Source: an uncultured Collinsella sp. (GTDB lineage: Bacteria; Actinomycetota; Coriobacteriia; Coriobacteriales; Coriobacteriaceae). From it: a DNA stretch of 42,224 nt. The translations under genes and the position numbers were made by a program. Positions within the stretch are counted from its first letter, which is position 1. Every line of letters starts with the position of its first letter. Where the stretch lies: positions 1 to 42,224 of the forward strand of contig UQWQ01000009.1 in NCBI GenBank assembly GCA_900544755.1, written 5' to 3'. Positions 12,910 to 20,777 of the stretch are shown here, piece by piece. Below the pieces are notes generated by a model that saw only the letters and a program-made list of their open reading frames with translations, searched no databases and was not told the origin of the DNA.

Positions 12910-14442
12910 CTAGTCCAGCTTGGTGCCCGGTACCTGTGGCGCCTCTTTAATCAGCGCATTAAGTTCGTTCAAAATGGAAACGGGCTGTCGGTCGACGGCG
13001 TCCAGATGAAGCGTCGCCACGCGAAGGGGCGGCTGATATTCAAATGAGCCGAGGAGCACGGGCGATCCCAAGAACCGTTCGATTTCGTCTGCAACTGCGT
13101 CGGTCTCTTCGGGATCAAAGTCGTCAAAGAGCGCCACGAACATCGGTCCGGTCGAGCGGAACAGACGACCCTTGCCGCGCGAGCAATCCATGAGGCAGGC
13201 GGCGCTTTCTGCCAAAACGCGGTCGCCTGCATCAAAGCCAAAGCGGGCATTGACCTGTGCGATTTCGTCGATTTTAATGGCGATCAAGCCCGCGTTTCGT
13301 ACCACGCGACGCATCTCGCCAATGGCGTTGACCAGGGCGTGGATATCGCCCAGACCGGTCACGGAATCAGTCGTATCTGCCAAGCTTCGGTTGGTGACAA
13401 TGCCCACATACATGTTGGGCTCGGTATCGGTGCCGTCCAGGCGGTAACCTGTGCAGTCGCAAAGCGCGTATTTTCCGGCGGTATTCATGACGCGATACTG
13501 CATGCAGTGGAAGTGCCACGTGCCGTTTACCACCATATCGAGCTCGGCACGTACGTTGTCGCGGTCCTCGGGGTGAACACGGGCAAGCCATATATCGAGC
13601 GAGTTGTAGGGATGCTGGGAGGGTAGGTCAAAATCGCGCACGGCATTAACCGACCATTGCGATTCGCCGGTGTCGAGGTTAATGATGAACGGATAGCGTG
13701 TCTCGGAGCTCATGGAGATCGCTTGGAACACTCGGTCGTTGCAGGGGGGGGGTTGTTCGGTGACCGGGCGTTGCGGCGCATCGCCTTCTTCCGGTTGTTG
13801 CACACGGTACATGAGCTTGTAGCGATACATTTTGCGGTCGGCGTCCTTTGTCATCTGGCGACGCGTATCGCCTGCAAGTGGGTCGACGCGCGAGCAGCCA
13901 AAGCTAAAGCTGGCGATCATGGGCGCCTTGTCGCCTGATGTTGCCTCGATAAGATTGGCACGCGTCCGCTCCAGGCGCTGCTCGAGCTCGGCTTCGTCTG
14001 TCGTGGGGGATATAAGTACAAATTCGTCTCCACCGATACGGAACAGCAACTCATCGTGCTCCATTGTCTCGGTGAGTGCGCGGCAGATGCTCAGAATGTA
14101 GCGATTGCCCTCGGTGTGGCCAAACTTATCGTTGCAATGCTTAAGGCGGTCGATATCGATATAGGCGCAGGTGAAGGGGGTGCCTTTGCGCCAGAGCTGA
14201 TCGACATGGCGGTCGAGTCCGCCACGGTTGCCAAGATTGGTGAGCGAGTCGATATAGGCGCCGTGCTCAAGCAGCTCGCGTTCTTGTTGCAGGATGGCGA
14301 GCGTTTTCTGCAGTTGCTCACCGATGGCACGCAACTCCGGGGGCAGCGCGGCAACATCGAGCTCGGTAGTTGAGGCCCCGTTCGCAAGTCGCTGAAGATG
14401 AGCGATGATTGATTGCTCGCCCAGGCGATACGACTCGTTCAT
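12910..14442 (-). CDS. GGDEF-PAS-degenerate GGDEF protein with a C9 tract
   Basis: A 510-residue cytosolic protein with no membrane segments. The GGDEF domain spans about residues 60-215, with the diguanylate cyclase motif IGGDEF at 136-141 and YIDIDRLKHCNDKFGH for metal and GTP binding; the usual RxxD inhibitory site is absent. A PAS-like domain (about 240-350) and a degenerate second GGDEF (about 355-500), where RSTGPMF replaces the motif, follow. It probably makes c-di-GMP under PAS control. ATG 14442 follows GGAGGT. Residues 231-233 (PPP) are encoded by nine consecutive C (G9 at 13744-13752 on the plus strand), a slippage-prone tract. It is paralogous to the upstream EAL protein. Confidence 0.88.
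   Translation of the reverse strand: MNESYRLGEQSIIAHLQRLANGASTTELDVAALPPELRAIGEQLQKTLAILQQERELLEHGAYIDSLTNLGNRGGLDRHVDQLWRKGTPFTCAYIDIDRLKHCNDKFGHTEGNRYILSICRALTETMEHDELLFRIGGDEFVLISPTTDEAELEQRLERTRANLIEATSGDKAPMIASFSFGCSRVDPLAGDTRRQMTKDADRKMYRYKLMYRVQQPEEGDAPQRPVTEQPPPCNDRVFQAISMSSETRYPFIINLDTGESQWSVNAVRDFDLPSQHPYNSLDIWLARVHPEDRDNVRAELDMVVNGTWHFHCMQYRVMNTAGKYALCDCTGYRLDGTDTEPNMYVGIVTNRSLADTTDSVTGLGDIHALVNAIGEMRRVVRNAGLIAIKIDEIAQVNARFGFDAGDRVLAESAACLMDCSRGKGRLFRSTGPMFVALFDDFDPEETDAVADEIERFLGSPVLLGSFEYQPPLRVATLHLDAVDRQPVSILNELNALIKEAPQVPGTKLD
13744..13752. repeat. Nine-base G/C homopolymer inside a coding sequence
   Basis: Nine G on the plus strand (nine C in the gene) in the linker between the active GGDEF and the PAS domain. 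A one-base slip would cut the protein after the cyclase domain. No other mononucleotide run of this length was noticed within a gene in the window. Confidence 0.85.
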
Positions 14443-14537
14443 GATGGATGACCTCCTTGGATGGAACAATGGTTTGTATCTTACTCCCAATTCGGTTTAG
14501 ATTGGGGTATTAGTTAGCTCATGGGAACAAACGCTCC

Positions 14538-14590
14538 CTCGACGGTGGCGTTTGCGCACGAGCGTATTAGTTGCTGTCGCCACCGTCGAG
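14538..14590 (-). terminator. Hairpin spanning the end of the EAL gene
   Basis: CTCGACGGTGGCG (14538-14550) and CGCCACCGTCGAG (14578-14590) are perfect complements 27 bases apart. One arm encodes the last residues of the EAL protein and the loop holds its stop codon (14567-14569). It may reduce readthrough into the GGDEF gene 125 bp downstream. The long loop and missing T run make this tentative. Confidence 0.45.
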
Positions 14591-17284
14591 CAGTGCCTCA
14601 AAATCCTCCGCCTGCATGGGACGGTAGTAGAGGAAGCCCTGAGCGTAGCGGGCGCCCATTTGGCGTAGCATGTTTGCCTGCTCATTTGTCTCGATGCCTT
14701 CGACCACAACGGGCAGATGGAGCGACTGCGCCATCTCGAGCATTGATGAAATGATTTGCACGCTGCGGCCTTGATCGCCGTCGACGGGCACAAACGTGCG
14801 GTCGAGCTTGATGACGTCGACGTTGACGTTCTTGAGCATCGCGAGCGTGGACTGGCCGGTGCCAAAATCGTCCATGTAGGTCGAGAAGCCGCGGTTGTGC
14901 AGGTCGGCCGTCAGCTTATCCACAGCTTCGGACTCTCCCGTATAAGCCGTCTCGGTGATCTCGATGCGCATGAGCTCGGGCGGCAGGTTGTATTGGGCGG
15001 CGAGTGCCCCCATATGTTCGGCGACGTCGCAGGCAAGGATATCCACGCGCGACACATTGAGCGAGATCGGAACCACGCGCAGCCCTCGATCGATGCGCTC
15101 ACGCAGCCACGAGGCGACGCCCTGCCAAACGTATTTGTCGAGCGTCACCACAAAACCGCTTTCCTCGAGAGCGGGGATAAAGGTGGCAGGTGAAATGAGG
15201 GAGCCGTCCTTGTCAATCCAGCGCGTGAGTGCCTCGGCGCCAATGATCTCGCCGGTTTCCATGTCGACCTGGGGCTGCAAGTAGTAGGTAATGCGGCCGT
15301 TTGAGAGCGCATACTGGAATTCGGTCAGCGTGCGGTGGAACGCGATTTCGTGCTCGTATTCCTCGGGGCGGAAAATGGCAATGCGCTCCTTAAAGTCGTT
15401 TTTTGCGCGCCGATTGGTAAACATTGCCTTGGCCTGCGCATCGATGGTGATTTCTTCGTTGGAGTCGATGGGGTAAACGCCCATGGACGGCCAGAAGCCC
15501 ACGCCGTCATCGTGCTTGGCCACGGCTTCGCGAACACGGCTATAGATTTGATGGACGGCGACGTGCTCAAAGGGGATGAGTACGCAAAAATCGTCTTGGC
15601 CCCAGTACCCTGCGACGCCCATGTCGGCATTCTCGATGTCCTTGAGAACCGTGCCCACATCGGCGAGCATGCGGTCGCCCTCGGCCTGTCCGTGCCATTC
15701 GTTGAACAGCCGCATGTGTCCCATATCGACGGTGGCGATACACCAGGCGCCGTTGCGCCTTGTCTCAAGAAATTCGTTGGCGCGGCGCATAAACTCGCTG
15801 GGTCGATAGAGACCCGTGAGCGGATCGATGCGTTCGGCGATGGCGCTTTTGCGCTCCACCTCGGGTATGGGGAGGCTGTCGTTGGGAACAAGCCCGCCGG
15901 CCGTGCGAATGCGACGGTCGAGTTCGCCTAAAACGGCGGCCGTTTGATTGGTCAGGTGCTCGTAAAAGGCCGGAACGACAAGACAGACGGGGGTAATAGT
16001 GTCGCCCGCGATTCGAACGGGAGCGAAAACGGCCTCTTTGAGATGTTGGATCAGTTGCTCGAATGCTTCGTGATCCAAATTGTTGCTAAGCACGACGAAC
16101 TGGGCGTTGCGTGAACGGAAGACGCGACTCCTGCCGCGAGTAATCGACAGCATGCGGCCTGCGTATTCGGCGAGCATGTTGTCGACGGCCTCGGCCCCGT
16201 AGAGCTCGTTGAGCTTTGCCGTGCCGCGAACGCGCACTGCTATAAGCCCCGTCTCGCAACGGTCGCGACGGCAGGCATCGATAGCGTTGATCAGCGTGCG
16301 CTGCGTTCCGAGACCCGTGGCGGCGTCGACGGTCTCGGCAAGCGAGTGGTTGACGAGCTCGCCGACGTAGAGCGAGGGGGTATTTCCGTCGCCGTCGATA
16401 CGAAACCCGCGAGCGCGGCCGAGGATGTAGTCGCCGGCGGCATTGCGCACGCGGTACTGCATGACGTGACGATGTTTGGAGCCGTCATAGATTTGGTCGA
16501 TGTCGTTGGTATAGGCCTCAAGGTCATCGGGATGGACACGCGTTTTCCAATAATCGTGACAGTTGTCTATATGCTCCGAAGGAAGACCAAGGTCGCGCAT
16601 GGCACCTTGTGACCAAAGGGTGCGATGTTTGTCCAAGTTCTCGATAAAGAAATAGCGGCCTTCGTTGAGCATCGAAAGGGCGTCGAAAATGCGATCGCTA
16701 ACTTCGAAGTCGTCGGCGTGGACTTGCGTGATATTGCGTCGATCAAGGTGCACGGCATGGCGCAGCTTGTAGTCGTACATGCGATGGTCGGCATCGAGCG
16801 TCATGCGATTGGAGGCTTCGCCCAGGGCGGGGTCGGCGTGTGACACTCCGTAGCTAAACGAGTGAGGCATCTCGGAATCGTTATTCTTGAGCAGGACCTC
16901 TCGACAGTGCTCCAGACGCTCGGCAAGGTCATCCTCGGTCGCAATCGTAGACAGGATGGCAAACTCGTCGCCTCCCAGACGAAATGCCGCCTCGTCCACC
17001 TTCATATATAGCTTGAGATAGAGGCTCACCTGCAAGATATAGCGGTTGCCCTCGTCGTGTCCAAAGATGTCGTTGCAGTGCTTAAGGTTATCGATGTCGA
17101 TAAACGCCATGGTTACGGGCAATTCCTGCTCCCAGATTTCCTCTAGGGAACGGGTAAAGCCGCCGCGGTTGCCAAGACCGGTGAGCTCGTCGGTAAAGGC
17201 AGTCCTGATCAGATCGTCCTGACGCTCGAGAAGGTCACGGATGGTCTTTTCGAGCGTCTCGGTGTAATTGCTGGCGATATCCAT
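14567..17284 (-). CDS. GGDEF-PAS-(degenerate GGDEF)x2-EAL c-di-GMP protein
   Basis: About 905 residues, no membrane segments. Domains: N-terminal coiled coil (5-30); active-looking GGDEF (30-180; LGGDEF ends at 108; no RxxD inhibitory site); PAS (200-310); degenerate GGDEF (320-465; SRNAQF in place of the motif); degenerate GGDEF (485-635; WGQDDF at 561-566); EAL (650-895). The EAL catalytic set is complete: EAL 684-686, N743, E775, DD 805-806, K826, E862. It can therefore plausibly both make and break c-di-GMP, with the inner domains as sensors. ATG 17284 is used; the frame extends to a GTG at 17341, and neither start has a strong ribosome binding site. The first half is collinear with the downstream GGDEF protein, so they probably arose by duplication. 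Confidence 0.87.
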   Translation of the reverse strand: MDIASNYTETLEKTIRDLLERQDDLIRTAFTDELTGLGNRGGFTRSLEEIWEQELPVTMAFIDIDNLKHCNDIFGHDEGNRYILQVSLYLKLYMKVDEAAFRLGGDEFAILSTIATEDDLAERLEHCREVLLKNNDSEMPHSFSYGVSHADPALGEASNRMTLDADHRMYDYKLRHAVHLDRRNITQVHADDFEVSDRIFDALSMLNEGRYFFIENLDKHRTLWSQGAMRDLGLPSEHIDNCHDYWKTRVHPDDLEAYTNDIDQIYDGSKHRHVMQYRVRNAAGDYILGRARGFRIDGDGNTPSLYVGELVNHSLAETVDAATGLGTQRTLINAIDACRRDRCETGLIAVRVRGTAKLNELYGAEAVDNMLAEYAGRMLSITRGRSRVFRSRNAQFVVLSNNLDHEAFEQLIQHLKEAVFAPVRIAGDTITPVCLVVPAFYEHLTNQTAAVLGELDRRIRTAGGLVPNDSLPIPEVERKSAIAERIDPLTGLYRPSEFMRRANEFLETRRNGAWCIATVDMGHMRLFNEWHGQAEGDRMLADVGTVLKDIENADMGVAGYWGQDDFCVLIPFEHVAVHQIYSRVREAVAKHDDGVGFWPSMGVYPIDSNEEITIDAQAKAMFTNRRAKNDFKERIAIFRPEEYEHEIAFHRTLTEFQYALSNGRITYYLQPQVDMETGEIIGAEALTRWIDKDGSLISPATFIPALEESGFVVTLDKYVWQGVASWLRERIDRGLRVVPISLNVSRVDILACDVAEHMGALAAQYNLPPELMRIEITETAYTGESEAVDKLTADLHNRGFSTYMDDFGTGQSTLAMLKNVNVDVIKLDRTFVPVDGDQGRSVQIISSMLEMAQSLHLPVVVEGIETNEQANMLRQMGARYAQGFLYYRPMQAEDFEALLDGGDSN

Positions 17285-17608
17285 GCTGTAAGCGGCTTTC
17301 TGAGGTCGGGGTGTATTGCGTCGGGCGAGCTCGTTGTACACACGCGTTGCTGCTCAACGCTTTGCGTGTATCCAGGCCCCCGCCTTGCTGCGTCGCTGGT
17401 TTAATATGTCGGTCCGTGTTCGCTGCTGATAACTATTGAGTAGTATAAACAACAATAGAGGATTGTATATGGGTGCCCCTGCCGCGGGCGGCTATTATTC
17501 GCCAATCGGTAGCGTGACGATGCGATGCTCGATATAAATGCGACTGAGTCGATATATGTTGGCGGGTATACTTGTTCCGCTTTAAAACACGGGAACGGAG
17601 ATGGTCGC
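17285..17608. other. Intergenic region between the divergent EAL and patatin genes
   Basis: About 320 bp with no convincing gene. AT-rich patches probably hold both promoters: CTATTG...CAATAG flanks AGTATAAACAA near 17445-17460, and a TATACT -10-like hexamer lies at 17567-17572 ahead of the patatin gene. TCGATATA occurs twice (about 17529 and 17549), 20 bp apart. No transcription start can be assigned with certainty. Confidence 0.4.
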
Positions 17609-18478
17609 ATGGCACAGCCAGACACGACGCGCACGGTGGGGCTTGCGCTCGAGGGAGGCGGCTACCGCGGTATGTATACGGCGGGCGTGCTCGACGTATG
17701 GATGGAGCACGGCTTAACCTGCGACCATATGGTGGGTGTCTCGGCGGGCGCGGCGTTTGGCTACAACTTTAAATCGCGCCAGATCGGCCGCGCCATTCGC
17801 TACAACAAGGCCTATTGCGCCGACAAGCGCTATGCGAGCGTGACGAGCTGGTTGCGAACCGGCGATATGTTCAATGCCGAGTTTGCCTATCATGAGGTAC
17901 CCATCGAGCGCGATCCCATCGATCTGGAGGCATATCGCGCCTGCCCCATGCGGTTTACGTGCGTATGTACCGATCTTAAGACGGGGCAGGCCGTCTACCA
18001 TGACCTGCCCTATGGCGACGAGCGCGATATTGAGTGGATCCGGGCGTCGTCGGCGATTCCCGTGGCGACGCGTCCTGTTGCCATCGAGGGTCGTAAGTAC
18101 TTGGATGGCGGTGTTGCCGATTCCATTCCCAGCGCTTGGCTGTTTGCGCAGGGCTATGATCGCAACGTGGTGGTGCTGACGCAGCCGGCAGGCTTTGTAA
18201 AGCAGCCCAATAGCGTGATGCCTATGCTGCGTCGCGTGTATCGTCACTATCCGGAGTTTGTTGCGGCGCTTGAGCATCGGCACGAGGTCTACAATGCCAC
18301 GCTCGATGACCTGGCGCGTCGCGAAGCCGCTGGCGAGATCTTTGTGGTGCGGCCGAGCGAATCGGTGAAGGTGCCGTCGCTGTGCCGCGAGCCCGATGAG
18401 CTCGAGCGCATCTACCAGATCGGCCGTCGCGATGCGGAGGCGACGTTGCCCGCGCTGGAGGCCTACCTAGCGGGGTAA
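17609..18478 (+). CDS. Patatin-like phospholipase
   Basis: A 289-residue patatin-fold acyl hydrolase with all three hallmarks: the oxyanion hole GGGYRG (about residues 16-21), nucleophile elbow GVSAG (Ser about 46), and catalytic Asp in DGG (YLDGGVADS, about 167-175). It resembles bacterial RssA/YlbK-type cytosolic patatins of about 290 residues; the substrate is probably a phospholipid or acyl ester. There is no signal peptide. ATG 17609 is chosen because GGAG lies eight bases upstream and the family begins just before this point; the frame opens at 17525. A strong hairpin follows. Confidence 0.88.
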   Translation: MAQPDTTRTVGLALEGGGYRGMYTAGVLDVWMEHGLTCDHMVGVSAGAAFGYNFKSRQIGRAIRYNKAYCADKRYASVTSWLRTGDMFNAEFAYHEVPIERDPIDLEAYRACPMRFTCVCTDLKTGQAVYHDLPYGDERDIEWIRASSAIPVATRPVAIEGRKYLDGGVADSIPSAWLFAQGYDRNVVVLTQPAGFVKQPNSVMPMLRRVYRHYPEFVAALEHRHEVYNATLDDLARREAAGEIFVVRPSESVKVPSLCREPDELERIYQIGRRDAEATLPALEAYLAG

Positions 18479-18489
18479 GGGCCGCATGC

Positions 18490-18535
18490 GGAAAGCGCAT
18501 CCCAGAATGGACGTCCAAACTGGGATGCGCTTTCC
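18490..18535. terminator. Bidirectional long-stem terminator
   Basis: GGAAAGCGCATCCCAG and CTGGGATGCGCTTTCC form a perfect 16-bp stem with a 14-base loop between the convergent patatin and thiE genes, likely ending both. Confidence 0.8.
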
Positions 18536-18579
18536 GTTGCTGAAGATATGAGGCCGCGGAGCAGCTGCTCGGCCTATGT

Positions 18580-19275
18580 CTATGCCTGCTGCCAGGTGTC
18601 GACGAGCTCCTTGGCTGCGGCGTGGGGGTCGTCGGCACCGCAGACGGCGCTCACCACAAAGAAGCCGTCGACGCCGGTGGCCTTGAGCTGCGGCAGATCG
18701 GCCGTCTTGACGCCGCCGCCCACCACGATGGGTACGGGGCTTGCCGCATGGAGGGCTGCCAGGTCCTCAAAGCTCTTGGTGATGATGGAGCCGTCGGCCG
18801 CGCGTCCGCAGTCGCGCTTGGTCTCGGTCTCGTGGAGCGGGCCGATGCCCAGGTAGTCGACCAGGACCATGTCGGCGGTCTTGACGTACTCGAGCATCTC
18901 CTCGCAACGGGCCGAAAGACCCACGATGGCATCGGGTCCCAGCAGCTTGCGACAGACCTCGACGGGGATGTCGCTCTGACCCACGTGCACGCCGTCGACA
19001 GCGATGCCCTGCTCGCGCGCGGCGAGCACGCAGTCAAGGCGGTCGTCAATCAGCAAGGCGACCTGACCGGTCTTGCCGGCCTGAGCGATAGCCTGTGCGG
19101 CGTCGTCGGTCAGCGCGATGATCTCGCGGGCACTTGCCACCTTGGAGCGCACCTGGATGCAGGTAAAGCCGGCGTCGAGTGCCTGGGCCACTACATCGCC
19201 CACGGGGCGCCCGAGCGTGTTTTCGGGGCCGAGTACCAGATAGGCCGAGATATCAAGGTTGTCGCGGATGCTCAT
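18580..19275 (-). CDS. thiE: Thiamine phosphate synthase
   Basis: A 231-residue TIM-barrel enzyme that joins HMP pyrophosphate and thiazole phosphate to give thiamine phosphate. Recognisable blocks: CIQVRSK (about residues 39-45), LLIDDRLD (about 74-81), DGVHVGQSDIP (about 93-103), IVGLSA (about 117-122), DYLGIGPLHETETK (with the substrate-phosphate GP), and VVGGGVKTADLP. The last gene of the thiM operon: its ATG overlaps the stop of the preceding gene by four bases (ATGA), implying translational coupling. Confidence 0.93.
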   Translation of the reverse strand: MSIRDNLDISAYLVLGPENTLGRPVGDVVAQALDAGFTCIQVRSKVASAREIIALTDDAAQAIAQAGKTGQVALLIDDRLDCVLAAREQGIAVDGVHVGQSDIPVEVCRKLLGPDAIVGLSARCEEMLEYVKTADMVLVDYLGIGPLHETETKRDCGRAADGSIITKSFEDLAALHAASPVPIVVGGGVKTADLPQLKATGVDGFFVVSAVCGADDPHAAAKELVDTWQQA

Positions 19276-19613
19276 CGTGCTTCCTCCTGCTTCTTGATCT
19301 GCGCTTCCATGCGCTCGAGTTTGCCGGTCATGGTGTCGGTAAATCCGGGTCGAATATCGGCTTTGAGCACGACTTCGGTGCGGATGCCCTTGCTCGCTAA
19401 CACAAAGGTTGCGTCGCGCACGACCTGCATGACCTCGTCCCAGTCGCCCTCGATCTCGGTGAACATCGAGGTGGTGCGGTTGGGAAGGCCGCTCTCGCGA
19501 ATGACGCGCACGACCTCAGCGACCTCGGCGGACAGTTCATCGCCGGTGCCACACGGGGCGATGGCCACGGCGACGAGCGTGTTCATGCCGGCGTTGGTTG
19601 CGGGCTCGGACAT
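19272..19613 (-). CDS. MTH1187-family thiamine-binding protein
   Basis: A 113-residue COG0011 (MTH1187/YkoF-like) ferredoxin-fold protein: VAVAIAPCGTGDELSAEV at the start, SMFTEIEGDWDEVMQVV in the middle, and VVLKADIRPG near the end. Family members bind thiamine or its pyrimidine moiety and occur in thiamine salvage clusters. The ribosome binding site (GAGGAGG) lies in the last codons of thiM, whose stop is three bases before this ATG, and its own stop overlaps the thiE start, so the three genes are tightly coupled. Confidence 0.88.
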   Translation of the reverse strand: MSEPATNAGMNTLVAVAIAPCGTGDELSAEVAEVVRVIRESGLPNRTTSMFTEIEGDWDEVMQVVRDATFVLASKGIRTEVVLKADIRPGFTDTMTGKLERMEAQIKKQEEAR

Positions 19614-19616
19614 GGC

Positions 19617-20453
19617 TTATGCCTCCTCGAGCTCGAGTCGGTTATCGGCGATGTCCTGGGCGGTTGCGCGGTAGAGCTCGTCGATAAAGGCGACCTTAAA
19701 GCTTGCCGGGGCATCGGCGACAGCGGCGGCACGCGTGCCGGCTACGTTGTAGACGGCGGTGCCGCAGACGGCTGCCGTAAACGGATCGGCAGCGCAGGCG
19801 TACACGGCTAGCACGCCGCCCTGCGAGCAACCGCAGCCGGTAATCTTTGACATGAGCGGGCTGCCGCCGTGGGATTTGGCTACGGTCGTGCCGTCGGTAA
19901 TCAGGTCGACTTCGCCCGAGACCACCACAGCGCCGCCAGTGTAGCGGGCGAGCGCTACGGCGGCATCGCGGGCGGCGTCGACCGTGTCGGTGGTATCGAC
20001 ACCGCGCACGCGGCTCAGATCGGCTGCCTCGCCCTCAAGACCCCACAGGCCGGCGAGCGCGATGATCTCGGAGGCGTTGCCGCGTACGATGGCGGGCTTG
20101 TACTGCTTGAGCTCGTTTACCAGCTGGGTGCGCAGGCTACCGATGCCCAGACCCACCGGATCGAGCACCCAGGGCTTGCCGGCGTCGTGTGCCGCCTTGG
20201 CCGCGCGGGGAATCGTCTGCTCGTAGATGGGGAAGAGCGTGCCCATATTGAGATAGATGGCGCCGCCAGCAACGAGCGCCTCGCCCTCGTCTGGCAGATA
20301 GACCATGGCGGCCGAACCGCCCACGGCGAGCTGCGCGTTGGCGACAAAGTCGATCGTCACCGTGTTGGTGATGGAGCCGGCCATCGGATTGGTGGCGCGA
20401 ATCTCTTCCACGGCCTTGACCACTTGTTGCTTAAGCTGTTCCGAATCAATCAC
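19617..20453 (-). CDS. thiM: Hydroxyethylthiazole kinase
   Basis: A 278-residue ribokinase-like enzyme that phosphorylates the thiazole alcohol for thiamine salvage. Motifs: NTVTIDFVAN (about residues 29-38), WVLDPVGLG (about 95-103), RGNASEI (about 124-130), and the catalytic loop ITGCGCSQGG (about 204-213). The start is a GTG at 20453: AAGGAGG lies eight bases upstream, and the nearby ATG at 20460 is out of frame. It heads the thiM/thiamine-binding/thiE unit, controlled by the TPP riboswitch immediately upstream. With no thiC, thiG or thiD visible, the locus points to salvage. Confidence 0.93.
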   Translation of the reverse strand: MIDSEQLKQQVVKAVEEIRATNPMAGSITNTVTIDFVANAQLAVGGSAAMVYLPDEGEALVAGGAIYLNMGTLFPIYEQTIPRAAKAAHDAGKPWVLDPVGLGIGSLRTQLVNELKQYKPAIVRGNASEIIALAGLWGLEGEAADLSRVRGVDTTDTVDAARDAAVALARYTGGAVVVSGEVDLITDGTTVAKSHGGSPLMSKITGCGCSQGGVLAVYACAADPFTAAVCGTAVYNVAGTRAAAVADAPASFKVAFIDELYRATAQDIADNRLELEEA

Positions 20454-20475
20454 TGCACATGCCTCCTTGGCATAG

Positions 20476-20505
20476 AAAAGGGGCGCTGTGCATAGACAGC
20501 GCCCC
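20476..20505 (-). terminator. Riboswitch-linked intrinsic terminator
   Basis: On the minus strand GGGGCGCTGT and ACAGCGCCCC form a 10-bp stem with a six-base loop followed by TTTTC. It lies between the TPP aptamer and the thiM ribosome binding site, so ligand binding probably controls termination. Confidence 0.88.
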
Positions 20506-20513
20506 TGCAAAGG

Positions 20514-20610
20514 CGGCATGCTCCCTACGCCAGCATTAACTGACAGGTTCAAAGGATTGGGCCCCATGCCCTCTCAGCCTTGTGGTTTGCACCGCCGGCA
20601 CTCCCGCATC
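20514..20610 (-). promoter_or_regulatory. TPP (THI-box) riboswitch
   Basis: Minus-strand hallmarks of the TPP aptamer occur in order: GCGGGAGTGCCGG (P1/P2 5' side), AAGGCTGAGAGG (pyrimidine sensor), CCTTTGAACCTG (pyrophosphate-binding helix side) and GTTAATGCTGGCGTAGGGA (3' side). It precedes thiM by about 60 bases with a terminator between. A possible -10 (TAGTAT) lies just upstream at about 20626-20631. Confidence 0.95.
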
Positions 20611-20636
20611 GAATCTGTTGTTCCCTATACTAGCGC

Positions 20637-20738
20637 ACCTGCCAAATAGGGACAGGTTTATTTTGGCAGGTGGCAACAGGGGCGCTGCATTTTCCCAGAT
20701 AAAACCTACCAAAATTAACCTGTCCCTTATTGGCAGGT
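20637..20738. repeat. Long nested inverted-repeat element (family 2), complete copy
   Basis: Two 35-bp arms (20637-20671 and 20704-20738) are inverted copies with about four mismatches, separated by 32 bp. Each arm is itself a palindrome: ACCTGCCAAA at one end and TTTGGCAGGT at the other, around AGGGACAGG. The element fills the gap between the thiM riboswitch promoter region and the divergent HAD gene. The core AGGGACAG is shared with the family 1 palindromes. Confidence 0.8.
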
Positions 20739-20777
20739 CGTTACAATGGTTACGGTGAAAATGACCGAGGAGACCTT

